From contig QEYB01000448.1 of the NCBI GenBank assembly GCA_017562135.1, positions 496,001-560,000 on the forward strand: a stretch of 64,000 nt of DNA, read 5' to 3'. This DNA is from Dipylidium caninum. Lineage: Eukaryota > Platyhelminthes > Cestoda > Cyclophyllidea > Dipylidiidae. Position numbers and translations under genes: made by a program. Positions 24,755 to 37,400 of this stretch are shown one piece after another. The notes beneath the pieces are model-generated. The model saw nothing but the letters and a program-made list of their open reading frames with translations, had not been told where the DNA came from and ran no database searches. Numbering within the stretch: the first letter of the stretch is position 1; each line of letters opens with the position of its first letter.

Positions 24755-26018
24755 ATGGATTATGAAAGAGTTAGAGCAATTAAGTACCGGAAATTTCTAG
24801 AACTCGATAACTTCTTTCACTATGGACGTCCGCATGTGGAACCGCCGGGAATTACAGTGTTCTTTCGACGCCCTTTAGACAAAATTCTGTTATATCTTCT
24901 CGCACTTTCTATTCTGGCTCTCATTGTCCACTTCCTCGTCTCCTTTTACCTTCTTCCCGCTCTGCCTAAGCCTCCACCGAATGCTTCTCACGACTGTGCC
25001 ACCCTAGTAGGTGCATGGAACTCCGACAACACAGTGCTGCGTTTCTTCGGCATTCCGTACGCCATACCGCCTCTCGCGCAGCCCGACGAGCAGACGATGG
25101 ATGTCTTGAGACAATACACGCGTGTGCACAGCGGCATACCGGTATTGCGCTGGACGATGCCCCTGAAAATAGAGGGCATCGATGGCTGTATTTTAACACA
25201 TCATGACAGATGCAGCTTCCGACGTAGTCGATGGACTTGTTACTTGGGCAAGGCACGCCCCATCAGTACTTGTTACCAGTCCATACCACGAAGGAAGGTG
25301 GATCTGAGTAACACTTACAATCTCTTTCAAGAGGAGAAGTGTCTTCAGGTGGATATTATTGCACCGGCATATAGTGGAGTTCTAAAACCTGTAATCGTGG
25401 TTATTGCCGGATTTCAGTTTTTTACGGAGCCTTTGATGCCGCCACAACATCGGTACGCCGCTTTTTGGCCCACCGATGAGGCGGTAAGGGAAACCGATGC
25501 AGTCTGGGTGTACCTACACTATCGTCTAGGCCTTGCCGGCTTTTTCTACAACCTGACATCTCCAAGCTCAATGAACAAAGTGGAGTACAGTCTCTTGCAA
25601 GAGAATTATGCCATTCACGATCAAATGACAGGTCTTCGTTGGATCCAACAGCACGTGAGACAATTCGGTGGAGATAATAAGCGAGTAACAGTGCTTGGGT
25701 ACGGGTCTGGGGCCACAAGCACTCTGGCCTTGTTGTACTTGCAGGGAAGGCATGAGAGTCTATTTCATCAGGCCTGGCTCGTCAGTGGCGCAGTTCATTG
25801 GCCAAGCAAGCGCGATAAAGACCGGAGCCGGAGTATTGTGGAACGTGCCTTCACCGAGCTCGTGAGCCGTTACGTGGGCATTCATTGTATCACGGAAAGA
25901 GCGGGAACTCTTGTAAAGTCGTGCATCCTCAAGGAATTGAGGCAAGAGCTGATGAAAGTCCCCTTGGCGGTTTTTAACTCTTTACTTGCCAATCTGTTTG
26001 ACGAGGGTAACATGATTG
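24755..26018 (+). CDS. Cholinesterase-like exon 1 (anchor and N-terminal esterase domain)
   Basis: The ATG at 24755 precedes a short cytoplasmic tail and a membrane segment. The exon ends in phase 1 at a GTGAGT donor (26019). Confidence 0.85.
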
Positions 26019-27506
26019 GTGAGTAGTGGGGAGCAGCAACAGAAGTGGCGGATTAAGTTGGATTTGTGCGGAGACCAAATCAGGGAATCTCCCACCTCCA
26101 AAATATTGGACATCGGAGGGAATGAAGCACATTTTTGCACCTGGTATTGCAAATTTTGTTTTGACCTTTCTGCACTGTATTATCAACCTAAGAGTAAGTT
26201 CGATTGTCGGAACCAGTAAGTGGCATGATACTTCCGCTTGGCGCTATCTTTACTACGACTCCTATAGACAATATTCTTTACAATAATCATTTTTACCCTG
26301 GGAATCGCCCATAAGAAAGTGAGAGTAAGAGGTAAGGCTTGTACTTAGCGGAACAGAAACGTAATAATGTGACCAAGGTTGTGAGCGAAATTAAAGAATT
26401 TTAGCTAAACTACTTAACTGACTCCAATTGAATATTGTTTTACCTGTGTAAATGGCGGTGATTTTGAAAAAAAAAATACTTCCCAACCTCAGTTCAATTT
26501 AGTGAAGTTAGAAATTGTCCGCACATGTACAAACACTACTCGTGCACTTTTTCCAAACGTCCCTAAACATGGCGCGCCACCGCTTCTTGCGCTTAGATGT
26601 GTCTCGTGGGGGGAATTATGAACAAATTTAAGGCAGAAGAGTAGGAATAGTAATGGTAGAAGTAATTCAATAAATGAAATAATAATGATAAACAGTTTTC
26701 GATATGCAGGAGGTAAACCAATACGCATGGTTTTCTCATCTACGTCAAACGAACTCGAAGGATGGCCACGAATGGGGGCTTCGTGGATGGATCAGCCAGA
26801 GAGCGAACAGATAGAACAGATTGCAGAGATGCTTTATCGCTTTAAACGAAAAACATGGCGTCAAAGTGTGAAAAATCTTAAAATCAGACTAGGAAACGCA
26901 TGGAAGGAAGAACTTTCAAGTATGGACGCCCAGGGTTTTCGTCGAAGTAGGCAAGAATTTCACCTAAAATTACTCAGTCTTCTTCGATTCTCATGTCCTC
27001 AGTCATGGATATTGTCGAAAATGGGTGTCTCGAAGGGGACCTTTTACAAGTTGTACTTGGATGAACCACCTGATTTCGTGGTGCCTTATACCCCTGGTCC
27101 AAAGTATCCTGAAAGAGGCACACCGCCTCCCAAGAGATTTGCCTTTCACGGTCTAGATATGATGATTTTAACGGGCAAGCGTGTTGGATCGCGAGACTCA
27201 GTTTCCACAGAAAAGCCTAGAACAAAGCGTTTCCGGCGCTTCAAATCCACCTTGAAGGAGACATTCAAAGCCTTTGTGCATGGACAAAAAATTGATTCAC
27301 AATGCAAAACCACCACTACAGGTATGAATATTCCATGCTTTACTTGCAGTCTAAACAATGTAGACATAAACGTGTCCCAAAATAAGTTGCTTCCACAAAA
27401 GGTATTAGTCACTCCTGATTATGTCGCGCGGAATTTATACCTCTCAGCCCATTTAAACGAGACCGACCTTGTTTTATCTCAAACCACCAAGTTAGTGCAG
27501 GAGTGA
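24755..27506 (+). CDS. Type II membrane, cholinesterase-like adhesion protein (catalytically dead), 4 exons
   Basis: Join 24755-26018, 26084-26143, 26217-26318, 26710-27506: 2,223 bases, 741 codons. Residues 1-43 are cytoplasmic and basic, 44-69 a membrane segment, then an alpha/beta-hydrolase (carboxylesterase) ectodomain: FFGIPYAIPPLA, YRLGLAGFF, an NYAIHDQMTGLRWIQQHV helix, FGGDNKRVTVLGYGSG, a YKLYLDEPP strand and FHGLDMMILTG. The nucleophile elbow GESAG is replaced by GYGSG (residues 315-319), so the catalytic Ser is Gly, and the oxyanion HGGG is IAGF. Known cholinesterase-like adhesion molecules (neurotactin, neuroligins, gliotactin) likewise lost activity; the N-terminal anchor is neurotactin-like. 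Odd: with canonical, phase-consistent splicing a TAA at 26312-26314 is in frame. The basic tail after the HG motif is unfamiliar. Confidence 0.75.
26084..26143 (+). CDS. Cholinesterase-like exon 2
   Basis: It is bounded by introns of 65 nt (26019-26083, acceptor AAATCAG) and 73 nt (26144-26216). It encodes NLPPPKYWTSEGMKHIFAP; FAPV across the next junction matches the family F-x-P-V-x-DG element. Confidence 0.65.
26217..26318 (+). CDS. Cholinesterase-like exon 3, with in-frame TAA
   Basis: It encodes SGMILPLGAIFTTTPIDNIL and then HFYPGNRP followed by TAA at 26312-26314. The only GT donor afterwards (GTGAGA at 26319) is in phase with exon 4, so the stop seems embedded in an otherwise intact exon. 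Confidence 0.5.
26710..27506 (+). CDS. Cholinesterase-like exon 4 (C-terminal esterase domain and tail)
   Basis: It follows TATGCAG (26709), phase 1. GKPIRMVFSSTSNELEGW matches the family V-G-x-x-K-D-E-G region and FHGLDMMILTG matches the catalytic-His region. A basic tail runs to the stop at 27506. Confidence 0.8.
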
Positions 27507-27784
27507 TTAGTAGTTTTAAATAACTATATTAATGAAAAACAAACATTGCTTTAAATGGTTCCGCCATTTAAGCCTTTCATATAGTACTAATGAGAAGGGG
27601 TTGTGATATAATGATAACTTTTCATAATTTAGACCCCTATGGATGTCGTTTTACCGCAGATGGCGTAGAACCCTTTAAAGGGATGAAGACACTAAAGGAA
27701 TTTTGCGAAATAATTGACTGGAGAAGGTGGATTTCTCATATCGTCGTCTATAATTAGTAAATCTCTGTATCCGTGCACACAGAA

Positions 27785-27790
27785 AATAAA
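27785..27790 (+). terminator. Candidate poly(A) signal of the cholinesterase-like gene
   Basis: AATAAA lies about 280 bases beyond the stop codon. Confidence 0.4.
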
Positions 27791-28381
27791 AGGCACTTAA
27801 TAACGGTTTAATACACACAACAAAACCATCCTCATGAGGACACAACACAAAAAATAACTGTCTTCGAACAGTCGGTATCTGTAGGGTGAATCAAATAAGG
27901 GAGGAGTAAGGTGTAACGCAAAGCGTCATTGGAGACTACTTTATGTACAAGTGAAAATGATTTAACCTCAAACTGTGGCAGTAGATGAGTAGGCAAACGA
28001 AATGTACTTGAATGCTATGCGGAACATAAATCATAGTTAGCTAAGATTTAAAGATTATCTAGTCTTCGAGAATGTCTGTCCCCAAAGAGGAGGAGTACAA
28101 AAGGGGAGCCTTCGTTGAGCGAGGGCATCTGTATAAGTCGTGATGGCCTATTGCACTTTCCTTTGTTCCGCGAGGGCGTCGCGGGCGAAGCTCTGAAATG
28201 GATAAAATACTACCTGGCAAAACTTACAACGCGAAATATCGCTACCACTGCCTTTCTTGCTGAAATTGGAGCCTTAGAAGAGTCTCGGTTGCTTCTCATA
28301 GATAAAATAAGGAAGCAATCTATTCTCCTACTTAAAGACAACCACAATCGGCCTAAGAATAATTTGTTTTCGTCCTTAAAT

Positions 28382-28441
28382 CTAGTCTGGCGAATATAGC
28401 CGCGTGATTTGAATACTATATTTTTTAGTGGTACACTTAAC
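28382..28441 (-). CDS. ERC-like terminal exon candidate
   Basis: It lies 70 nt beyond exon 34, after a strong acceptor (TTTACTCCTCAG), phase 0. It encodes 19 residues ending QITRLYSPD and a TAG. There is no -IWA ending. A further distal exon cannot be excluded, but the convergent neighbour ends at 27506. Confidence 0.5.
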   Translation of the reverse strand, partial: VKCTTKKYSIQITRLYSPD

Positions 28442-31400
28442 CTGAGGAGTAAATACAATTTTCAGTCAGTGACAGTGGGGAGATGGAATAACTCAAATCA
28501 GTCGCACTTACGAGTTGTCGCAGTTGTTTTTGGATGGCCTCTTTTTCACTGTTGAGCTTTTCAATAGCCTGATTAGAGGCGGCGTTCTGTGGCCTGCCCG
28601 TTTGGATCAGGGCCAGATTGGCGTCCTTCTCACAGAGTGAAGCTGTTAACGCCTCAATCCTGAAAAACGTGGAGTTATTAGCCTCTCCTCTACCACACTC
28701 CCCCCAACTCGATAAGGGAACCTCTGTCTGACCAAATAGGCCTCAGTTCCCCTATTACTCTCACCATTAAAATTGTACATTAAAATAAAAATTAACAGAA
28801 AGTATCTGCTTGACGCAAGTTATTCGCCAAATCAAGGGCTGTTCATGAGGTGATATTCTATTAATGAGAATGATGGTGGAGATGTGCAGGTTTCTTTAAA
28901 TACACGGGCAAAGAAGAGGTAGATTCGACGAATAATATAATTTTTGTCAGAAATTATTCCCCCTTTTACCTCATGAGTGCTGGCGGCTATGCAATGAGAA
29001 TTCAGTTGCCTCTTTTGACACAGCTTTGTATTTTTTCTTTTTTCACTTTTAATTTGATATAAAACCCACTCTTCCGAATTTATTCACTTACAAGTCTTCT
29101 CCACCCCGCTCGATTTGTACATTTAGCGGAAATTTACAGTGGCGAGTTAATTGAATTGTAAAAAAAACAACTTTTTCAAATACAAATGGCGGGATTTTTT
29201 AAATTTATGCGCTATTTGGTCAGGTTAGACGGCGTGGAGCATCGTCTCCCTCCTCCGTTTCAGCACGAAGTGATATTTTGCCCCCACTTTCTGATTACGG
29301 AGTCTCCGGGAGAACTCGTTGCGCTCCCCACGCCGTCCTCAGTGGTTTTCAAGACCAGGGGAGAAAGAAGTGCACAGGATGGGAAGAAACTTATTGGAAA
29401 GCGTAGAAAATATTTAGTAAACTTCGGATTCTCTGTTAACTAAAGACTCACTTTGTTGTGAGTATTTCCTCAGCCTGCTGTTCCAGTTGCTTCATTAGTG
29501 TCTCCAACTGCTGTTGTTTCTGTTGGATCTGCTGCGAACAACGGGCATGTTCCGCCTGCAACTTCTCCATTTCAGCTCCACCAGTGGCTTTTTGCTGAAA
29601 AGGCGACATTCTCCTCATTAATTTTTCTGGACGACTTTTTGTTCATTCAAGAAAAGCAAGGCGAATGATAAGCTCGGCAGTTCTACTGTCGATGATGCAT
29701 CCTGAAGTCGCATTTTGGCAGAAGTACTGTCGAAGCATTCGCTCAAGACCATTTTCCAGAACTTGGAACTACTATAAGCCGAAAAAGGGTCCAACCAATG
29801 TGTTTTCTTCCCCCAAAAAAACTGAGTAAGGAAGCTCGTCAACAAAGTGGTCGGCGCAATGAATCGAAGGTGGTAAGGAAAGGTGACTGATGTAAATCTT
29901 CTTTTAACCCCCATTATACATACCGTTTGGCTTAAATTCACATAAGCCACACACATAAGATGTGTCTGAATGACTTCTGCGCTCGCATTCACCCGATATT
30001 CACACACAATTACGGTTTTGAGGAAATTTGACTGCCCTTTCCTGCTTATACGACCTTTTACGTTGTGGGACCGCTCTCACCTTAGCCCCAGTAGGGCATT
30101 TTCTTGGCCGGTCCGTAGACGACGTTTAAGTGGGAGACAGACAATTAGCGTGCGACAAGTGGGTGCACAGAATCCCCTTGACAGCACAAAAATCCCCTAA
30201 CAGTAAGTCAAACCGGTCAGGCAGAAAGACTCATCTTGCCTAACAAACCTGTGCTGTAATGCAAGAAATGTGTGGGGGTGGGGGCAAAGAGGCGGCAGCT
30301 AAAATGCTCCCATTTGTACTCGTGAGGTGAAAGGGGGATTAAAGGGTTGTAGCTCACACTGTCAATCCGCAGTTGCCTAACAAGTTGGTCCCGCTCCTCT
30401 ATTCCCTTGCGTTGTTCGTCCAACACGCGGTTCATGTTGGCCGTCTCCTCCTCGTACCGGCGCAGCTGTACTTGCAGGGCCTCCAGTTTGCGTACGTGCT
30501 TTTCTTGCTAGATGTCAGCGAAAATGTGAGAATTCCAGAATAGTCTACCAGCGGAATGCCTTTTTATCAGTGGAGTTATTCTGGGGGAAAGAGTCTGCTC
30601 CCTTCCCAACGCCACCTATAATTGTGTCTGGCCAAGTAAAGTACGAGTTTGCCAGTTCTTGGAGTTACACCGACAAAAATTTACTGCTGCCTGATTATTT
30701 ATTGCTTCGCCGAATTTGTCCTTCGGTAGCATATTAGGTTTTTTCGACTTAATGGGGAAACGAGGGTTTCGAACTCTAAAGCACCCCAATCTTGAAATAC
30801 TGCTCGAGCACCGCGACAATCGTCCATCATGAAGAACCTGATCAGGTGGTGGATGAAATAGGAGAGCAGATGTGAGGAACTTACACATTCCTTTTCCAAT
30901 TTTGCGATTACGAGATCGCGTTTATCCAACTCCTTTTTCAAAATATCCACCTCCTGCTTCAAACTCTGCGTAGCAGGCTACAATTAGAACACGACCGATT
31001 AGGTGACAGACTTCTCAAAGGCCTCGAGGGCGGGAATGAATTATGGGCAAAAAGCAAAATCTTTTTCTTTAAATTACTTTAGAATGACTCTGTAAACACA
31101 TTGATTGAATTGACTCGGTATATACTACTGAATACTTATTAGCGACGTTGTGTGATAGACATAAGATGAAATTTTGCACTTTGGCGGGATAGTAGGTTGT
31201 GGTTTAGTAACAGAAAAAGAAACCAACCTCATCGAAACTCGCATTACGTGATTGAGACCGACTGGCTTCACTCAGAGACACTTTAAGTTCTTGATTCTCC
31301 TGCGAGAGCTTCTCAATGATGGAAAGGTGCTCCTGTTTCTAAAGTCAACAATAAAATCTCTTATACTTTAAAGAGTTTTTTGTGTAAGGTGAAAAAAAAT

Positions 31401-34400
31401 CACTTGTAGCACATCCGGGTATGGGGAAATTGAGTAATGAGGTTTTTCAAGTTATAGCTCGAACCAAAGGGAGAAGTACGCGCTATTTCCTCTTAATTAA
31501 TCACTTCAAGTCGACATCAAAAGCCAAATGCTTCCATTTTCAACTCTCGAATAAGTCTTTGACAGTCGGTGAATAGCCTCAATGGGGTGAATAACTCACA
31601 CACACTTCCTCCGAGGCGTGGGCACGCTCCACTGCCACGTCAAGCGCCTTGATCTGGTTTTGTAGGTCATGCTCCAGTTGTTTAACCCTCTGCTCGGCCG
31701 CCTCTCTGGCCTTCAAGGCGTCCTGAAGGTCGGCTTTGAGAGAGGTTATAGCCTCGCGATCACGCTGACTCTTCTCCGCGTCGGCCGACTTCTCGGTGGC
31801 CCACGCAGCAGCCTGTCGCTGCGCGTTCTCCGCCTCCACCGTCGCCTGCTGCGCCGCCATCTTCGCCATCTCCAATTGACGCGACAACTCTTCTATCACT
31901 TGTGTTTGATCGCTGGCATCCTTCAATGACTGGTTGAACTTGTGGGTCAGTTGATTAAACTACAACAATTAAAATCCACTTAATTCACCGGCGTGCAGGA
32001 CATCAAGCGAGTCTGTCTGCAATCCTAAGGAAGGCAATTCCCGACCTGATTTTCGCGAATGTTGAGCTCCTTCTTAACCGTCTCCAATTCGTAGCTCAAG
32101 CGTTGCTGTTGATTCCTTTCGAAGGCCACCTGGTCTTGCTGCAGATGCAACCGAATAAGAAACGGACTTAAAGTAGTAGTATGTTGAATTCAAAGTTTCA
32201 CCCTCTAACTGGCTCCTCATGCACTGAGAAGTCAGTTAATGGGAAAGAATTTTCGTGAAGTCATGCAACCATCGAATGCGTCGTACCTGGGCGTTCAGGG
32301 ATTCCACCTGTTGCTTCATCTCCAAGAGTTTTTGCTCCAGCTGTTTACAATTATCCTGGGGAGGTCTTCAGTTGACTGGTCAGTTGTTCAATCTGTAGGA
32401 AGAATAGGAGGAGGAGGAGCCGAGAAGAAGGATTAGGAGAAGCAAGAGGGAGAGAAGGAGGTGGAGGGAGTTAAATGTGTTAAGCTCGCACAAATCATCG
32501 CATAGAAGTAAACTTCTTTCGTCTAATAGAGGAGTTTCTCACGGAAAAACCTGATCAAGAAGGGGGAGAAAAGCAGTTATCAGAGGGGGAAAACAGGCAC
32601 ATTATCTGGAACGAAATGTCAAAGAAATGACAAGGGTAAGGTCTTACGAGAACATCTTTCGTTGACACCTGCTTCTGCAAATTCTCTAACTGTCTGTCCA
32701 AATCCTCATGTTGTTGTCTAAACTTCTCCATCTCTGTCGTCGCTTTCCTAGACTAAGTAAAAAAAAGACTGTCGGAATGGCTACATCAAACCCGCGGTCG
32801 TTTCGACCAGACGCAAATTTATCGCTTGCAGTTACGTTACAACGGACAAAGAGGATTCTAAACTGGCAAAAAAGGCTACCAAGTGTGCTTTACTGCCCAG
32901 TTCATGACGGACCTCAGCCATACAAGTCTGCCTCTTCGATAGGGCCCTGATAGGATGGGATAGGCGGTTCATCCATAAGAAGTTTTGCCGTAATTTGTGT
33001 GGCTATTAGGATGGAAACCCCGAAAGGAGAGTTCGTTTTCAGACTGTATTTAGTTACAACTACGAGGGATGCATTGCAAGGTGAGATCGGTACTTCCACT
33101 CATAAATGTTAAAGGCATTAGTCTTATCCATTTCTTAAGACTTTTTCCCCTTCCCATCCCCTTTATATCTTGTTTCTCGCCGAAAACAGACCGAAACAAA
33201 AACACTATTTACGTCTACTTTCCTTGTGTGAGTTCCAGGTTGAATCATAGCGCAGCTCAACAGGCCCGGAGAAACACTAATGAGGCCTTCGGAGGTAGAT
33301 TCATTAGTGACAAAAATGTTCAATGTTGACTTGGAAAACTTCTTTCTTACAATTTGAGTATCGTCAATGATCCTCGCCTCGAGGAAGAACTGAGAACGAG
33401 TGTGAAATCGGCTCCCAACACACACACACACACACACACGCATGCATACAACTGTTGGTGAAATCGGATCTAAACAGGAAAATAGCCATATGGCTAAGGG
33501 TGTGTTAGAGAATATCTGTGTAAATTAAAAAAAATAAAATAGACGAAGTGGACTCGTGTGAGCCGGTCGCAACGGCGCTGAACTACGACCAGATGAAGCC
33601 GCGATTTCCGTTGGCAAACGCGATATTCTCCGAAGCCCTCCACATTAACCGAGAATATCTTTAAAATGATGCTTTAAAAGTAACGTTTTCTGTCAAAAAA
33701 GGCATATACGCCTTTGTTTTGTCGTTTGCAAAGAGACGTCGATGCCGATGGAAGTTAATTCACTTGCGTAAGAAAAAAGAATAAGGCGAAAATCGCGCTT
33801 ATTTTGCTGATTTTCAACTTCCGTTGCAACGGCGTTGAACTATGACCAGATGAAGCCTCAATTTACGCTATTAGTTAACCAACTCCTTTAAAAAACACAA
33901 TATTTTACGAGGCCCTCCACAGTAACCGAAATTATATTTTAAATGATATATTCAAGTGTTTTGCATCGTTCACTAACTCTTAAAATAAAGTTTACGGAAA
34001 GACGTAGATGCCAATGGAAGTTAACTCGACAGCGTATAGAAAATAACCTAAAAAACCGCTCTTTCCGTTCTTCTTTGCTGACATTCAACTTCCCTTTCAC
34101 AGTTTCAAACTCAACATTTGCTTATTGTAATTTTTTCTACGGCCTTTTATAAAGACCCAAGTGTAAAAGACACTCCACTTTTTGTATCCCCTCTTAATTT
34201 TTAAAATAAAATCTGTTACATTACATGTGGCTACGGTTGTTTAAAAAAAAATATCTGTGTGAGTTAAAAAAAATAGACGAAGTGGACTCGTGTGTGCCGG
34301 TCGCAACGGCGCCGAACTACGAGAGACGAAGCCTCCATTTCCGTTGACAAATTAATTAACTTCTCTAAAAAACACGATATTTTACGAGACCCTCCACATT

Positions 34401-37400
34401 AACCGAAATTATATTTTCAATGACACTTTAAAAGTAAAGTTTTCTGTCAAAAAAGGCATATATGCCTTGTCCAGTCATTTTCAGAAAGACGGGGATGCCA
34501 ATGGAAGTTAATTCAATTGCGTAAGAAAAGGGAATAAGGCGAGACATCGGGTTTTTTTTTTTTTGCTGGCATTCAACCCCGTTTCACAATTTCAAACTCA
34601 ACATTTACTTATTGTAATTTATTTGAACCTTTATAAAGATCGAAGAGTGACCGACACTCCGCTTTTTGTGTTCCTTCTTAATTTTTAAACTAAAATCTTC
34701 TACATCAGTCCACGATTTACATGTCCACAAAGACCTACTGCTTCGTCTTTGCTCTTCTGCAGATTCTCCTCCATTTCATGCAGCAACTCTTGCTGATGTT
34801 GCAGATCCTCTCGCAGGCGGGCCGAATCGCGTCTTGCCGTCTCGGCCTCCTGTTGCGAGAGACGAAGGGAGCGTTCCGCGGCGTCAAGCTGGCTCCGCAT
34901 CACCTCCCGCTCCCCGTGCAGACGGTCGAGTTCACGGGAGAGTTGGCCTCCGGTGGTTATGAGGCCGCTGCTGGTGCCACCAGTCATCGGAAGCATCAGG
35001 TCGGAGTAGCCCGCGGCCACTGAGGCCGGTCGACCCAAAATACTGCCGCCTGCAGTACTGTAGGAGCGCAATCCGCCGCCAGACTGTTGTAACTACAAAA
35101 GTAGTGGCCAACGAGGACCTCGTATCCAAATTTTAGTGGTAAGCAAAAAGGGAAAAAGGATAAACTAGAGTGAGATTGGATTCAGCTTATGGACGAGATG
35201 ACGACAGATGCTTCCAGCCTTTATCTGCGTCCAGCGTCTAGCAGACGAAGTCTTACCTTGATGGTACAATTTCTACATTCGCCACTTGCAAGTCCATCAA
35301 GCCCAAGTTGAACGACAGCGATAAGCTGCGAGGTGGAGACAAATTAATTCGTCCTCATCCGTAGGTAAATTGCGCCAATCATCGTGACAAGGTGAAGTCT
35401 TTTCAAAGGAAAGAACTTTGAGCATCTGGCTGTCCCATGCGGAGTAGTGAGGCCTCAATCTCTTGTCATTAACGCAAGCTTAGCAAAAATACCCTCTCAA
35501 CATGGTCGGCCCTAGTCTCCCTCCTCCTCCGCCTTGATTGAGGTCTCCGACGAGGACGCACCAGTTCGAGCACCAGTGTATTCTGACAAATCTAAACAGA
35601 TTATTAATTCCTAACCGCTGTATTGGCCTCCACTTCATGAAATGGCAGAGCTTTTTTATGGCATTTACTTTAAGCTCCGGCATGGCATCAGCCAATCAGA
35701 CTCACGCTCGCCGAGGGGCATTGAGTGTCGCCCTCCGCCCCGCTTTTGATCACTTTCGGCATTCCAAGTAAGTAACATCGCGACTCCAATGGAGACGTTT
35801 GAAAAGTTCTAATCAACGACCGAATTGACGAATGCCCTTGATTGTCTATGGTGAGCATTTACATTGAGAGGGGAAATATTCCTGGGAGGTCTAACTGACA
35901 TGAACATTTAACCGGCCAGCAAAGGACGCATTAGTTGTTGTAACATGCTACTGTTAAAATGGGGAAGATAGGCGAATTGATGAGAACGACATTTTGCAAA
36001 TGCAAGAATAAGCGGAAAAAGTGATTATGGAAGGACCCGCGAAAGGAGTTTGGTCACTACTTATCCGACGTAGCAGATGATGGGGAAGATGAAAACGGAG
36101 AACATTTTATAGAAAACATTAAACAGGTTTTGAGGAGCTCCACTTAGCCTTACGGCAATGTCAAATTTCCCCACTTATTGTCATGCACGACCACAGGGAA
36201 TTAAGACGATGTCAAAGAGTAAAGAGGAAGGAGAGCATTTTTCGCCTGAGTTTATCATTTTCTAATTTCTTCTCTCTCTAGATTACAACGCAGTGCCCGT
36301 TGTATTAAGTTCCTGTGTATCGTGCCGTCCAAGATGAAGGAGAGTGACTTATATTTGAGATGAAGAGAAAGATTAGAGGACACTGACAGTTAACAAAAAA
36401 TGAAGCAATTTTCGAATACTCGTGGAAGAGTCCCTTTTAATATTGTGAGGAAAAATAGGAGAAAAACACAGAAGTAACCTATACATAATCCTGTCTTATG
36501 AGTTATTATTAAAACAAGCAGTTCAAAGCCCATGCAAATGATGTTATTAGGTTAGAAACTATGAAAGAAGCGTTTGTGTTCAGTCAGTCTTCAACTTCGA
36601 CCGAGAGCGATGCATTTTAAATTGCGCGAGATATTTTTATTTATAAATGCTGAAGGTATTCTGCTTGCGCATTTCACAAGTTTTTGTCCACTTTGTACGT
36701 TCATTTTTACTTTATGTATCACCGAAACCAGACTCGAACAAAACGCCATTTACTCTGCTTTTCTCGTACGACTTCGGATGGCATCATAGCGTAACATAAC
36801 AGGCTGCGAGAAGCATTAATTAGGCGTTTGAGGATGGATTCAATAAGGGAAAAAGTGCTCGATGCTGATTCCAACAATTTACTTCTGGCAATTTGAGTAT
36901 TGTCGAGGCGTCTCGCGTGAAGAAGACCACCAGCCAAAGTTGACAACAAGGAGGAGGAATTAGGGACGACAACCGTGGAATCCGAGCCACACACATACAT
37001 TGGTGAATTCGAGGTTAAACTGAATAGGAACTAGCCATCTATATGTAAAATAAGTGATAAGGAAAATATGGACTTATATGCGCCGGCCGTAAAAACTGAC
37101 ACAATTGCAAATGACCGACAGTAAAACCAATGTCATGCGTGAGAGGAAACTTATGGAAAAACGCAACCACCATTGCGCAATCGACACAGCGTAATATTTA
37201 TGCATGATGGGAAAGCTGGACGACGACCACATAAATCTTCCATTACTGATAGCAAATCATGCGATTTCGCGACAATTTGACATTTTACCACATCCTCCAC
37301 AGTTATCAACCGATATTTCTTCAACCCATTATTAAATTTTTCGTGACTACGAGCTACTTTATAAAGGTAACTGACGACTTAAATTACAACGTGGAGGACT

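Noticed and set aside
28115..28399. 94-codon plus-strand frame overlapping the ERC terminal exon
   Set aside because: It has no domain or promoter and partly lies antisense to a better-supported exon; it is probably chance.
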